64,000 nt of DNA from Fomes fomentarius (lineage: Eukaryota; Basidiomycota; Agaricomycetes; Polyporales; Polyporaceae). This document shows, piece by piece, positions 24,151 to 35,636 of the stretch. Below the pieces are notes generated by a model that had not been told where the DNA came from, did no database searches, and worked only from the letters and a program-made list of their open reading frames with translations. Both the position numbers and the translations under genes were made by a program. The DNA lies in contig JABYQN010000005.1 of NCBI GenBank assembly GCA_022606135.1, positions 496,001-560,000 of the forward strand. The letters are read 5' to 3'. Each line of letters opens with the position of its first letter. Within the stretch, counting starts at the first letter, position 1.

Positions 24151-25637
24151 ATTATGGGCTCTTGATGACCACGAATGGCGGCCAATCCGTCTCGTCAAGG
24201 TCAGGGGCAAAGGTTCGTCTATCACATGTACCTCAATACTTAAGCTTAAGATGCAAGCCAGGCTGGCAGAGTCGACAGCTCACCTGAGGGCCACATGGGC
24301 AGCGTACATGTCACCAGTTTCAGAACCAGAATTATGGGCAACGGTCAGCTGACGGAAGATCCCTATGGAAGGTGCACATCAAAAGCTAGATTATCAAAGA
24401 AACAAGACAACACATACGGCGATGAAGAGAGGCCATGTCCAGATACACATGGCCTATGGTGCTGCTCTCGCGAACATTGGGGATACATGCCGCATGAAGA
24501 ACACGCCCAGACACCTTCTCTCGGATAGCATATATACCAAACCCGACCGGCCCCATCTGCAAAGCCTGGCTGGACAATTTCTCGTGGCCATCTGCGGTAC
24601 CTTCATGGTTAACACCACGTGGTGCTGAGGGAACTTGTCTCGACCATTGTAACTACCAGAATCAGGCATGGTAGGTAGAGTGGCGTAGATCGAGTTGAGA
24701 TGAAGGAGAGAGTGGAGGTGGATCGACAACTTGATGCATGCGTTTATATATTCGCCGGCAGTGGCCATTGTCACTCCCCATTAAGCGAATATTAGTCGCC
24801 TCCCGAATCATACAGATGCAATGTACACAAGAATACAACAGTGTTATACATCTACATAAGTATCACTCGCGCAGCATGGCACAAAGCCACTGAGAACCTG
24901 CAGGCCACTAAAGTGATCTCACCACAAATAACTTGCCGACACAATTAGACGGCTCTACAGTGTTTGCCTGTACATCATGAATCTGATGAATTAGTACGAA
25001 CTCGTAGTACTGTACCTCTGTTACCGCAGCGAGTAATATGGGAGTGATTGAACGGCAAGTAGTCATGCCGGTGGTGAGCGTGTCAGCCGAAGACTAGAAG
25101 AGAGCATGTTGCAAGACACTGGAGGTTCATATGACCCGTCCACTTCGAAACTCAATTGGAATCAACCGTCGAAAGATGTGGACCATGTTGGCTCTAGTAG
25201 GCTTATACCATTGAAAAATATGAGTGGACGGATTGCTATGAGGATGAGTCGTTATTGAAAGAGATATCAGCGCCCTATGTAGCTTACTTGTATTCCAGGG
25301 TCGAATAATACTTTGTGGCGGGGGCAGAGACAGTGCCTCCTGTGAGTATTATGAATGATGACATGTGAGACGCGACCACTTAAGTATGTACTTATGTTCT
25401 CCTTGCTGTTCAAACGTTCAGTACTGAACAATGTTAGTTCCTAACAGAGCCAAACAAATCTCACCCACGTGGGGAGTACAATGCCTATGACATGCCACGC
25501 GCTTAGCAGGTTACGTCTACCCCAATTCTTGTACACGTATCTCTTTCGCTGCTGGCCGTCACCTTACGAGGCCTGTACGCTGTAATACTCCTGGTCTTTT
25601 TCATCTTGGACTACTCGGGCACGTTGAACTCTGCAGA
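24151..25637. other. Intergenic, AT-richer, no supported gene
   Basis: The minus strand from 24774 to about 24550 has a modest frame with an ATG, but it cannot be joined to the integrase remnant or to any family. The rest, 24.8-25.6 kb, is lower in GC and holds nothing recognised on either strand. It is probably relic mobile-element DNA. Confidence 0.4.
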
Positions 25638-26744
25638 ATGACACTAATGGCAATGCTGTTTGGGCTGGTCTTCGTGACCGAGCTAATATCGTGGATAGGA
25701 CAGAGTGTCCTACTAGAATTCGTACGTATAAGCGACCTGATGGTATTGTGAAGCCCAACTCACCCTGCATCTGCATTGGGGCATCGTTTCTACGTCATTG
25801 CAATCGGTATGATGAATCCAGGTCTACTCGCTATATTTGCGCATATTCTACGGCGCTACTGTTTCACGACAGCGCCAGCTCAAGTCTGAGATACTACTCA
25901 ACAAGAAGGAATTGCTGCAGACGAGTGCACAAGACCAGTTTGCGAAGTGGGCGAAGTTGAGACGGAGCGTGGACAAGGGTCTGGCGGACCTCGAGAAGCT
26001 CAGTGAGTACCATGTCCTCTGTCCTCCAGATTCGCGCCATTTGCCTCCTGTGGGTTGTACTTGGCTCGTCCCATCTCTTTAGTCATGAAGCCAAGTTTGT
26101 GTACGCACTAATGTGATTCTGACTCCTTTGTATCAACCTAGACAGCGAGCTCTCGACAGTCCGAACGTCCTTCTCCATGAAATTCACTTCCGCTATGTGG
26201 ATTATGACCACTGGCCTGCAATTCGTAATTGGATGGTGGTACCGCAAGACTGCCGTGTTCTACCTTCCTCCCGGATGGTTCGGACCACTTACTTGGTGGC
26301 TTGCCTTCCCATTCGCGCCCGCAGGTTCTGTGAGCTGCGGGGTGTGGCAGATGGCATGCAAGCGCGTCATCAAGGTCGGCGAACGTGTCGTGAAGGAAGT
26401 ATTGGCCAGCCATGGTGAGTGTTCGTCTCAGTTCTACGCTGTACCCCCGGTTTCGCGAACCCGGATATCGAATGTTGAGTTCGAAGGTAAATTGTCTGCG
26501 CGTGCCCGCTGTTCCGTCTTTTCCGCGTTCCATGGCTTCGAGCCGTGGCGCGGGTGGGGGGTTCGGATCCAGATCGCGCCACGTTCGTCGGACGAGCGGG
26601 TGGGCGAAGTCCGACAGAAAGGTGTTGTGGACACAGCAGAGGCTAACTGATACCTTTTGCGTTTTATCGCGTGCGATAGGAACAACGGCCTCCGTTCCGT
26701 CGGAAGAGCAGAGGAAAGAGGGCGCGGGGAAAAAGAGCGAGTGA
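25638..26744 (+). CDS. GET1: GET1-like subunit of the tail-anchored protein insertase
   Basis: ER membrane receptor that, with Get2, accepts tail-anchored proteins from the Get3 ATPase. Four exons (25638-25721, 25822-26002, 26142-26414, 26680-26744) give 200 aa. TM1 is at the N-terminus ([20 protein letters not shown]). A charged cytosolic coiled coil follows ([20 protein letters not shown] then [20 protein letters not shown]), which is the Get3-binding part in known Get1. Two more hydrophobic segments come after it ([16 protein letters not shown] and [16 protein letters not shown]). The last exon adds a charged tail. The third intron is 265 nt, long for this window. Layout and length fit the WRB/GET1 family well. 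Confidence 0.92.
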
Positions 26745-27221
26745 TGGTTATTCTGGGACGCGATGTACGAGCGTATGTACACCTTATCGAGCTATCTCGC
26801 TGGCCATGAGAGCCGTTGGACGCGGTGACTTAGAGGCGAATCCTGGAAGACTTGGAGAAAGCCGCATGAAGGTCTGCTCGCACCCGAAAAGCTAATTCAC
26901 GAGGAACCGGCGTCAGCCGGGCAAGCGTAAGGAGCCCCGGATGGAGCCCGGTTACGTGAGCCTGGACCCGGGGTGCGTTGACGGAGGTCATGGGCACGGA
27001 GTTCCCTCCTGTTCCGGGCGTCGGGAGCGTCGACGGGAGGAGGGGTTCCGGGGTCCCATGTCCCAGGAAGGAAAGCATGTGAAAGCACAAATGACGTTCA
27101 TGGCCGTGAAGGATGTACGGTATAGCGGAGAGCCGCCAGACTACTTATACGCCATGCCTCCAGAGCACTAACATCCCTCACCTCCACATTCCCACCGCAC
27201 ACCATCAGCACCGCAGCAATC
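26745..27221. promoter_or_regulatory. Intergenic, GC-rich promoter of malate synthase
   Basis: 477 bp between two plus-strand genes. The stretch 26930-27070 is GC-rich with repeated CCCGG/CCGGG; the last 60 bp are a CA/CT-rich leader before the ATG. No gene is seen. Confidence 0.35.
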
Positions 27222-29117
27222 ATGGTTCAAGGCGTGCAGATTCACTCCTCCCAGGCGAAGGACGCCCAGGCCCAGATCCTTACCGAGGATGCGCTCAAGT
27301 TCATCGCTGCTCTACATCGGACCTTCGAGTCTACGCGTCAGAGTCTCCTTGTTGCTCGTGAGGCAGCACAACAGCGTCTCGACGCCGGCCAACCCCTTGA
27401 CTTCCCACCCGAGACCGCGCACATCCGTGCTGACCCTTCATGGCTCTGCGCTCCTCCCGCACCTGGTCTCGAGGACCGACGCGTTGAGATCACTGGTCCC
27501 ACCGACCGCAAGATGGTGATCAACGCGCTCAACAGTGGTGCCAAGACGTTCATGGCTGACTTCGAAGGTGCGTGTGGTACGCGTTTTTTGTACGTCTTCA
27601 AAGCTCACACACGGATCATCAGACGCGAGCTCCCCGACCTTCGCCAACATGCTTAACGGCCAGGTGAACCTCCGGGACGCCATTCGCCGGCAGATCGACT
27701 TCGAATCGGGGGCAAAGTCGTATAAGCTCTCCGAGAAGCCTGCCGTTCTGATTGTCCGGTACGTAACCTCGTGTTCACGTTCCCATTGTACCAACTGACA
27801 CTCTCGCTCGTAGTCCCCGTGGATGGCATCTAGACGAGCCTCGAGTTACGGTCGATAACGCTCCCGTCTCAGGCTCCCTATTTGACTTCGCGCTCTACTT
27901 CTTCCACAATGCGCATGAGCTCGTTAAGCGCGGATCGGGCCCATACTTCTACCTCCCGAAGATGGAGCACTACCTCGAGGCCCGCCTCTGGAACGACGTC
28001 TTCAACTTCTCCCAGTCATATATCGGGCTGCCACATGGCACCATTCGCGGCACGGTTCTCATTGAGACATTGCCCGCGGCCTTCCAGATGGAGGAGATCC
28101 TGTTTGAGCTTCGTACGCACTCGTCAGGCTTGAACTGCGGTCGGTAAGTATTCACTCGACCTCTGATGTTCCACGGCTGCCAATTGATGCGCATATATCC
28201 AGCTGGGATTACATCTTCAGCTTCATCAAGCGACGCCGTGCAGACCGGAGTGCCGTACTTCCAGATCGCAAGGACGTCACTATGGAGGTCGGCTTCATGG
28301 ACTCCTACGTCCGGTTGTTGATCCAGACTTGCCACAAGTACGTCTTATGAGGTACTCGAGTCCAATCTGACTGACCTCATACGTCTAGGCGACGCGTCGC
28401 TGCTATGGGTGGCATGTCCGCACAAATTCCCATTAAAAACGACGCCAAAGCGAACGAGATTGCGATGAACAAGGTCCGCGCTGACAAGTTGCGTGAGGTC
28501 ACTAACGGCCACGACGGAACTTGGATCGCGCACCCGCTCATCAACCAAATCGCTGTGGATATTTTCAGTAAGCACATGGTTGGCCCCAACCAGGTGAGCG
28601 TGTCTCCTGGCGTTCATAGCAGCGACACCACGCTGACGCATAACGGCAGTACCACATCCGCAGAGAAGACGTGAAGGTTGCGGCTGCCGACCTACTCAAC
28701 ACGAAGGTGCCTGGTCAGGTCACCGTCGAGGGTGTCCGTTCAAACGTCGCGACTGCGCTGGCATATAGTGCTGCGTGGCTCGGCGGCAACGGCTGCATCC
28801 CTCTCAACTGGCTCATGGAGGACGCTGCCACCGCGGAGATCACTCGTGTGCAGCTCTGGCAGTGGGTCAAGTATGGCATCCGTACTGGTGATTCCGGCGA
28901 GGTTATCACGGCGGAGTGGATCGACCGGCTTATTGACGAGATCGCACCGACGCTCAAGAACGCATCAGTGACCAGCGAAAACTTGGAGATTGTGTCGAAG
29001 TACCTGAAGGCGCAACTGCGAAAGGAATGGCCGAGCGAGTTCTTGACGAGCGACTTGATGGGATACCTGGCGGTACAGGATGGGTGCCCGCCGGCCTGGC
29101 AGCGGAGTGTTCTGTAA
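27222..29117 (+). CDS. MLS1: Malate synthase (glyoxylate cycle)
   Basis: Condenses glyoxylate with acetyl-CoA to malate. In wood-rot fungi this supports growth on C2 units and is tied to oxalate metabolism. Six exons (27222-27567, 27623-27758, 27814-28143, 28203-28337, 28389-28593, 28650-29117) give 539 aa, typical of the A-type enzyme. Signature segments are [27 protein letters not shown] (catalytic Arg), [17 protein letters not shown] (Mg-binding Glu) and LPHGTIRG. The protein ends in WQRSVL, with no SKL-type peroxisomal signal, although the family is often peroxisomal. No frame breaks. Confidence 0.97.
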
Positions 29118-29797
29118 GATTTGACGGACGGACTGTGTTTCTTTTCCCTGACTGTAATGAGTTCTCGAGGTCCCGCCCTCTCATTGTACATTAGCAGCAT
29201 CTGAATCATCGAACAGTCTTCGAGCCAAGTTCCCGGTGTGGTGCCCTTATTACGTCTTCCGTTGATTCACGTGGTGCAGGTATGCAAATCAGAAGGACAA
29301 GAAGTTCGGAACAATCAGTGGGAGGTCTGGTACATCGCTCATGGGCTTCTCAATTGTTCATGCCACTAGGTTTAACCATGTCTATCTAATTCGACCCGAT
29401 TTACAGTATGTGACAGTCTGCGAAATTATCAACCAGTTCGTTTTCTCAGTCGTCGTGGGCCGTAGTATTGCAACACAGGCGACACACATGATATGCCGCA
29501 GTGGTGAAATTGTCATCACTTAAGTATACGGCTCGAACGCCAATGACCAACTAGGTTCTCGGACACAAGCCTCCCACACGGTAAACAACGTTAAACCCGC
29601 GCGCGGAAGGTCTTGGTATGAGACTAAATGACCAACTCGCAACTGCCACACTCGAGTTGCGATCAAAACGACTATATGCGTGTAGTACGTGCGAGAGCAC
29701 ATCAAAGTAGATCCCTAGGTTCGAAGCAAAACCCTCACACGGTATGCGCTAACGTGGCGCAGAGGGTCTTAGTATGACCAGACTATGTTTGTAAGTC
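29118..29797. other. Intergenic with two copies of a short dispersed repeat
   Basis: Between convergent genes. Two related stretches, about 29575-29623 and 29733-29780, share CACACGGTA, a TAAC/TTAAAC core, a GC-rich block and GGTCTTRGTATGA. A third relative lies at 12858-12894. No coding function is seen. Confidence 0.45.
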
Positions 29798-30878
29798 TCA
29801 ATCATGCCAATCAATCTCTGCGTCATCAAATCGAGTCCGCGCCTTCCAATCGGATGTGATTGTCAGGATTTGTCGTCGAGCCGCGTCCAGCGCAGTTTCC
29901 TTGGTCTCGTCTTCAGGATATCCTGCCTTCTCAACCAGTGCCTCGGGGCTCGTCGCCCATTCCATCGGGATGGTTTTCCCATACCATGCGATCAGACCTG
30001 AGTCGCAAACCATCATTAAATTTGTAGCGACGTTGAGAACGAGAGTTTTCAAGAGCTGACGTACCTGGTGCCCATATGTACGAATGACGGCATCCATCCC
30101 ATAACTCACCACATCCAAACTCGGTGTGCCCTGGCACCTTGCGGTAGACCTTGATCTGTTCTTCTAGCGTACTTTTACACTCATGCTCGCTTGCCCGCTC
30201 GAAGTCGATGATTCTGGGCGCAAAGACCCGGTTCTTGCCATGCCGCGCGATGACAATGTTGTCTTCTCCGAAGTCGCCGTGTTTAACACCCGCTTTGTGG
30301 ATAGCATGCAATGCATGGACCACTCTAACCCTACGAACGAGGACGAGATAGGATTAAAACAGACGTGAGGACAAGATTCATCCACACACGCACCTGAAAT
30401 CCAGGGGATACGCCCACAAAGGCCGACTAAGGCCTTCGCCACAGTCGTCCATAGCAAGCACGCCAACAATCAGGCCGTCAGTGACCTCACTCTCGAAGTA
30501 GCCATAGATCCCAGGGACAACCCTGGATTGCAACGGAGCGAGGCGACCACGGTAGAACGATGCCTCCTTCCGGAGACGTTCGGCGTACTTCTTTCCCATT
30601 GCCACCTTGCAAACACCCATCACCTCGCCATTCTCCTTCCCTACATCTCTATCTCTCCACATGACCACCCTGTAAACTTGGAAGTCTGCTTCGTAGTCCG
30701 ATAAGCGTTTTCTGATGAAGACCTTGACGGGGAATTTGATTTCCGGTATGACGAACCCTTCCCATGGCTTGAGTTCATACCACTGCTCGGGAAGCTTCTT
30801 TAGTTCGTCACGGCCCTCGGTGTTGGTGAACACCAGAGGGGAAGGTGTTGGATCGGCAGGAAAGTGCAGCTCAGCCAT
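29798..30878 (-). CDS. Kinase-fold protein B (HGDF-type, paralogue of A)
   Basis: Same unnamed kinase-fold family as the gene at 16.3-17.4 kb. Three exons (30878-30394, 30330-30065, 29997-29798) give 316 aa. The N-lobe includes VMGVCKVAMGKKYAERLRKE with the likely ATP-binding Lys. The linker is VGVLAMDDCGEGL. The catalytic-loop equivalent is GVKHGDFGEDNIVI (HxDxxxxN), and the metal-binding motif is PRIIDFERA. All three pocket motifs look intact, more so than in protein A. Exon 2 is 266 nt in both genes and the introns fall at the same places. In-frame ATGs also occur at 30893; 30878 is used. Substrate unknown. Confidence 0.78.
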
Positions 30879-31138
30879 TGGAGAAGATAGCATTGATCGT
30901 CGAAGGGGTGGTTGCGGCACACTCACAGGGGGTACATAGATATGTCGCTTCGAGTCGCTGGGCAAACATGCGTTGCTGCTCCCATTTTGAGAAGATTAGA
31001 TTAACGCCCATAATGATAGAAGTGCGCGTCCAGGCAGGCAGATCTTGGCCACCTTGCCTCCGCCCAGCTTGCGATCCTCTTCGAACCAACACCTCAGCCT
31101 GTACGGACTCTGAGGACGCGTTCACGTTACCCGCTGCG
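30879..31138. promoter_or_regulatory. Divergent promoter of kinase-fold B and the atypical kinase
   Basis: 260 bp separate the two chosen divergent ATGs. If longer N-termini are used for either gene the gap shrinks. No TATA is obvious. Confidence 0.35.
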
Positions 31139-32432
31139 ATGTCGCGATATGTCAGGCGTGTTACGTTGACCTCGAAAAAGAACTGGTGGATGGGTGAGTA
31201 GTCGTGGCACCTCCCGATCATGCAGATCTCCCCGCAAACGCTCAGCTACCTCTGAAAGCATAGTTGAACTGGACGACGAAGAGGACCATGCACCGGCTCA
31301 CACCCCGTCTGCTACCGCTGGAGAGGACACTTTGGTAGATGACGCGTCTCATCAACTATACCACACACACCAACCCCGAGATCGCGACCGGACGCCGAGA
31401 CTTCTGCACCGTCAAACGCCACGAACGTACGAGTCCACGCCACACGCCTCAAATCCCATCTACACCCCTCCCACCAACCCGACCGCCATCTTCTCCTTCC
31501 CGACCCCGACGTCGTACTCCGCGCCGCCCAACCCAACGCAGAGCCTCGCGCCCGTCGCGTCCGGGAGTGCGTCGGAGCTGTTCAAGTGCGTCGTGAAGAA
31601 GCCGAACGTCGTGCAGCTCGAGATCAACGGCGAGATGCAGTCGAACGCGAAGGACGTCACGACGCAGTTCCTCGCCGAGCTGCGCGTGTACACGACCGTC
31701 GCGCGCCACCGCAACATCTGTGCCTTCCTCGGCGCGCTCGAGAACGTCGGGATGGTGCTCGAGTACCTCGAGGGGCGCACGCTGTACGACGTCATTCGCG
31801 AGCAGCGCGGCGGGCTTGGGCGCACACAGAAGGTCGATTATCATAACCAGCTCCTCGACGGGCTTACGCATCTACATTCGTATGGGCTTAGCCATGGAGA
31901 CCTCTCCCTTCTGAATATTCAGGTCACCCATGAGTCCAACACGATCAAGCTCTTTGACTTTGGCCGCTCCGTCTCGGCAGACTCGACGTATGCGTCCCCG
32001 GACGAGCCAGACGACGACGAGCGGCCACCGTCTCCTCCCCCATCCGCGCCTCCACGCATGAGCTCGCGCTTTGCAAATATCCCCAAAACACCAACGACCG
32101 CGGCCCCACCAGGATACGCCCCCCGGAAAGTTGAGCGCATATACCCCGGCACGCGCCCGTTCTCCGCTCCGGAGATCTTGAGGGGCGAATGTAGGGACGC
32201 ACGGCTCGCGGACGCGTATAGCTTTGGGATGATCCTCGTCTGTTTGGACCGGTGCGACCTCGTTGACGTGAAGCCCTGGGACCAGCGGAAGGACAAGCTC
32301 CCGGACGGGTTCTTGGACGGGCTGGAGGTGTTCGGAGACCGGTGTGTCGAGTATCTGAGAAGGTGCGACCAGGGAAGGAGACGGTTGCTCAAGGCGGACA
32401 TGTTTGATCCTGACGTGGAGATGGGCGCGTGA
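31139..32432 (+). CDS. Atypical protein kinase with long disordered N-terminus
   Basis: Protein kinase-like protein of 413 aa. Exon 1 (31139-31193) begins MSRYVRRVTLTSKKNWWM and ends at a strong GTGAGT donor; exon 2 is 31246-32432. The large frame alone has no usable ATG, so this first exon is needed. Residues 19-125 are acidic then Pro/Ser/Thr-rich. The kinase part has FLAELRVYTTVARHRNICAF, MVLEYLEGRTLYDVI, LSHGDLSLLNIQV and IKLFDFGRS, then FSAPEILRGECRDARLADAY. The catalytic loop is HGDLSLLN rather than HRDLKxxN; DFG and a PEI motif are present. An acidic/Pro insert lies between DFG and PEI, so the activation segment is unusual. Partner and pathway unknown. Confidence 0.8.
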
Positions 32433-32615
32433 ATTGTCGAGGATTGTTGCTTTTGAAACAAGTCCTATTATACCAGACCGACCAGACCGACATCTCATAT
32501 CAGGACCCTAGTCATCACTACCTCCATATGTCACATGTTATGTACGTTGTACTTGTAGTTTGCATCGTTCGAACCCTCTGCAACTTGTTGTATACTACAG
32601 TGCTTACCAGTACGT

Positions 32616-32635
32616 GTCTAAGCACGCTGAACTCG
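32616..32635 (+). repeat. Left inverted end of the DIRS-like element
   Basis: GTCTAAGCACGCTGAACTCG. It pairs with the reverse complement of 36932-36950: the first nine bases are identical and the rest matches imperfectly (GCTG-AACTCG against CGTG-ACTCG). Confidence 0.65.
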
Positions 32636-32736
32636 GGCAGGGCGAAAGAGGTGTATTGGGCGCGCGCTAAGAACTGCGCGCGCGAGCCTCAGAAGCGCGT
32701 CGCCACCGCTCTCTTGCGCGACCGGGAGGGCCGAGC

Positions 32737-33880
32737 TCAAGCCAAATGAGGAGCGAAGGGGAGAGCCGGAGGCTCGTAAGGCTGAGTGTGAGGATCGGCC
32801 CAGTGGAGTCTGGAGGAAAGATGAAGTACCCTATCGCGTGGAACGTCAACGTACAGCTTGAAAGCGTCGCTACGCCAGCGCCCCAATTGTTGGAGTTCGA
32901 GATCGGTGTAGCCTGCCGCTGCGGCGGAGGTGGCTGCGCCGCGGCGGAAACTGTGGCCGGAGTATCTTGTGCTGTCGTAGCCTAACTCCAGAAGCATTGT
33001 TTTGAGGCGGGCGATGAAAACGTCGCGCGAAAGCGCTGCGCCCACCAGACCCGAGATGCCAGGGAAGAGCGGTGCTGAGTCGCTGAGCGCAGGTACTTGT
33101 CTGAACAAGCAACGCATCGCGGACACCGCGCATGTGGTATAATCAGGAGCGGCGGCCACTAAGATGGTCACGCCCTTCCTGAAGGGGTCGGTCTTCGATG
33201 CTGGCAGCGTGATGGACATATACGATGCGTTCTCCATGTCAGGCCAAAATCGTACCGCGCCGCGCGCAAGGTGGATTGCCGGATTAAACGCCGAGTCGCG
33301 CGTCGGGACCGTGAACTCCCCGCAGCGCAAAAACCCAGCATATGCAAGGGTTACAGCCGCGCGAATGATGTTATCGTACGGCGAGCTGGATTCCTCCAGC
33401 ACGCCGCAGATCTTTCGGAGTATGGGGAGAGTGATAGGGAGTTTGGGATTGCGCTCGCATTCGCCATGGCATCGCTTGATCCCGCGCAGGAGGCGTTGCA
33501 TGAGTGGAGACTCGCAAGCTGTAAACGGGAGGTTGGAGTCGACGTGAAGCGAGCGCAGGCTTGACAGGTACGCTTTAATGGTCTTGGGCTGGAGACCGCG
33601 CGCCCCGAGTGAAGCGGTCCACTACATGACTCCTCGCTGCGTGGCTGGGAGGAGTCCACCGTCGGTGTTGCAATAAATTGGGTGGAGGCGCGTGAAATCG
33701 AGGTACGAGTGTTGCCCTGTACTGTAGGACTTGCGGGTACTAGACGCGAGGCCATGCCAGAGGTATCGCGCGACTTGTCGCGAGAAATGAGCATTTGTTT
33801 CATACCATTCAGCTGGTGGTTCAGCGAGCACGGCTTCGGGTGCAGGTGCGGCGCGAGCTGGAAGAGTAGGGAATACTGGA
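32737..33880 (-). pseudogene. DIRS-like element: tyrosine recombinase with one in-frame TAG
   Basis: Phage-integrase-type tyrosine recombinase that would join the element's cDNA circle to the genome. The frame overlaps the end of the RT-RNase H frame and starts near 33880. The N-terminal SAM-like part (VARYLWHGLASSTRKSY, QPKTIKAYLSSLRSLHVD) is followed by the catalytic part: VTLAYAGFLRCGEFTV with the first Arg, GHSFRRGAATSAAAAG with the HxxR pair, and LGRWRSDAFKLYVDV with the Tyr nucleophile. A TAG at 33622-33624 interrupts it between the two halves; both sides are in the same frame, so this is a single nonsense change and not an indel. Without read-through it is inactive. Confidence 0.8.
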
Positions 33881-35369
33881 AACGGGAAGCGGCATCAGCG
33901 AGCGCGTTCGCCTTAGAGGGGAGCCACTCTGCGGAGAAGGTGAATTGAATGCCCGCAGCAAGCATCAATAATAGACGAAGCTGGGACATAGTATGGCGCG
34001 AGCGATTGCGGTCCGTCTCGATCGCATCAACAATGACCTGGTTGTCAATGTGGAAAACCACATGGCAGCCAGTCCACTGCTCTCCCCAGCGGAGAGTCGC
34101 CTGAACTACCGCATACAGTTCCTTAAACTGAATGTCGCGCTTCCTGAATCGCCGCGGCACACGGCTAGCGTACCAGGAGTCTCCGAAGACTCCGCCAATC
34201 CCTTTGCGCTCAGAGCCGCTAGCGTCTGTGTAGACGTGAACAGTTGGTCGCGCGGGCGCGATGAGATGGACTCCGTTCCACCGCACGTGGAAAACGGACC
34301 ACCAGTTGATATCCGCGCGCGCGTATTGCGGTATATGGCGCGATGAGAAGTCGGATGAGAATGTCGCCGAGAATTCAATGAGGCGGCGAATGAACGCGCG
34401 CGCGTGAGGAATAACTTGTGCCGCGAATTGCAAGAAGCCTATGAGCGCTTGAAGGTCGCGCAGGCGGCAGGTACGCCGTTGTCGCCAGTCCGCAAGCAGA
34501 TCGCCAAGCCAGATGAGTTTATCGGGAGGCATGCGAGCCTCCATCGCGTCCGTATCGAGCTCCAGCCCGAGGAACTCGAGGGCTAGAGTGGGCCGAATAG
34601 TCTTTGCATCTTGAATGGTAAATCCCAGTTCTTCTCCGAGGGCGGTCATCCAATCGACCGCCGCGTTCGCCCGAGAGAGTGATGTGTGGGGTGGGAAGAT
34701 CGGCAAGAAGTCATCAAGATAATGACGTAGTGATGCGGGGATATGACGTTGTGCGATCCAATGGAAGCCTTCGGCGAAGAGATTGAAGATATACGGTGCG
34801 GACTTCGCGCCGAAGACTAGCACAATGCTGTAATAGAATTGGCCGCCCCAGGTACATCCCAGTAGATTCCAATCTGCCGGACGGACTGGGATGTGTCGGA
34901 AAGCATCTTTCAGATCGAGTTTGGCGAGGAGGCAGCCACGTCCGAGACGGCGAATTTCGGAAACCGCGGAATCGAAAGCTTCGTATATGATACTGGCTTC
35001 AGTGTCAGGGATACCATCGTTGACAGACTGGCCATCGGGCCACGAGAGATGATTGATTACCCGCAGCTTGGCGGGGTTTCGCGGGCGCGAGACAACTCCG
35101 AGTGGAGAGGCGCGGAACAGAGGTAGCGGCGGTGCGGCGAAGGGGCCGTGCATGCGTTGTTGCGAGCAGAGGGCAGCGATATCAGCGGCGACGGTGTCGG
35201 GATGTTCGAGTGCAGTCGAGAGGTTGCGGCACGCTTGCGCAGACTGTAATCCCGAGAACCCTATGGCGGCGCCATAGTCTATTATATGAAGTAATGATTC
35301 TACATATATGGGGTCGGGGTAATCTGTAAGGTAGCGCGCCCAAGCTGCGCGATTGAACGAGGATGACAC
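33881..35369 (-). CDS. DIRS-like element: reverse transcriptase and RNase H
   Basis: Polyprotein that copies element RNA into DNA and degrades the RNA strand. RT motifs in order are LRVINHLSWPDGQSVNDGIP, LLAKLDLKDAFRHIPV (first catalytic Asp), FGAKSAPYIFN, and LRHYLDDFLPIF with the YxDD box. After a thumb-like part (LQALIGFLQFAAQVIPHARA) comes RNase H: VHVYTDASGSERKGIGGVFG (Asp), FKELYAVVQATLRWG (Glu), VVFHIDNQVIVDAI (Asp) and WLPSKANALADAASR (Asp). The frame at 35369 starts with GTG and stays open further upstream with no ATG, so expression may depend on frameshifting or read-through from gag. Downstream of about 33880 the frame runs on only as a shadow of the recombinase. Confidence 0.9.
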
Positions 35370-35636
35370 GCGCGCGGTGTCGCCCTGCCGCAGTGTATAT
35401 GTGTTGCAGCGAGGGTCGGTGTTCGGACGAGGAGGAGGCGCTGGGCCAGGAGCGAATGAGATGGGGATGGTGTGGGTGGATCTTGTGGGTGCGAGGAGTG
35501 GATGCGCGCGCGAGCGCGAGCCGAGCGAATGCGATTGGTCGGGAGCGAGAGGTCGATGTGTATAATGTACCGTCGGTGCAGAATTTGGGCGAGGACGAGC
35601 GGTTATGGCGCGCTCGCCGCCCGTCCTGCCGAACCT

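Noticed and set aside
29341..29523. 60-codon plus frame downstream of malate synthase
   Set aside because: No domain, low-GC intergenic DNA, and no splice or leader context.
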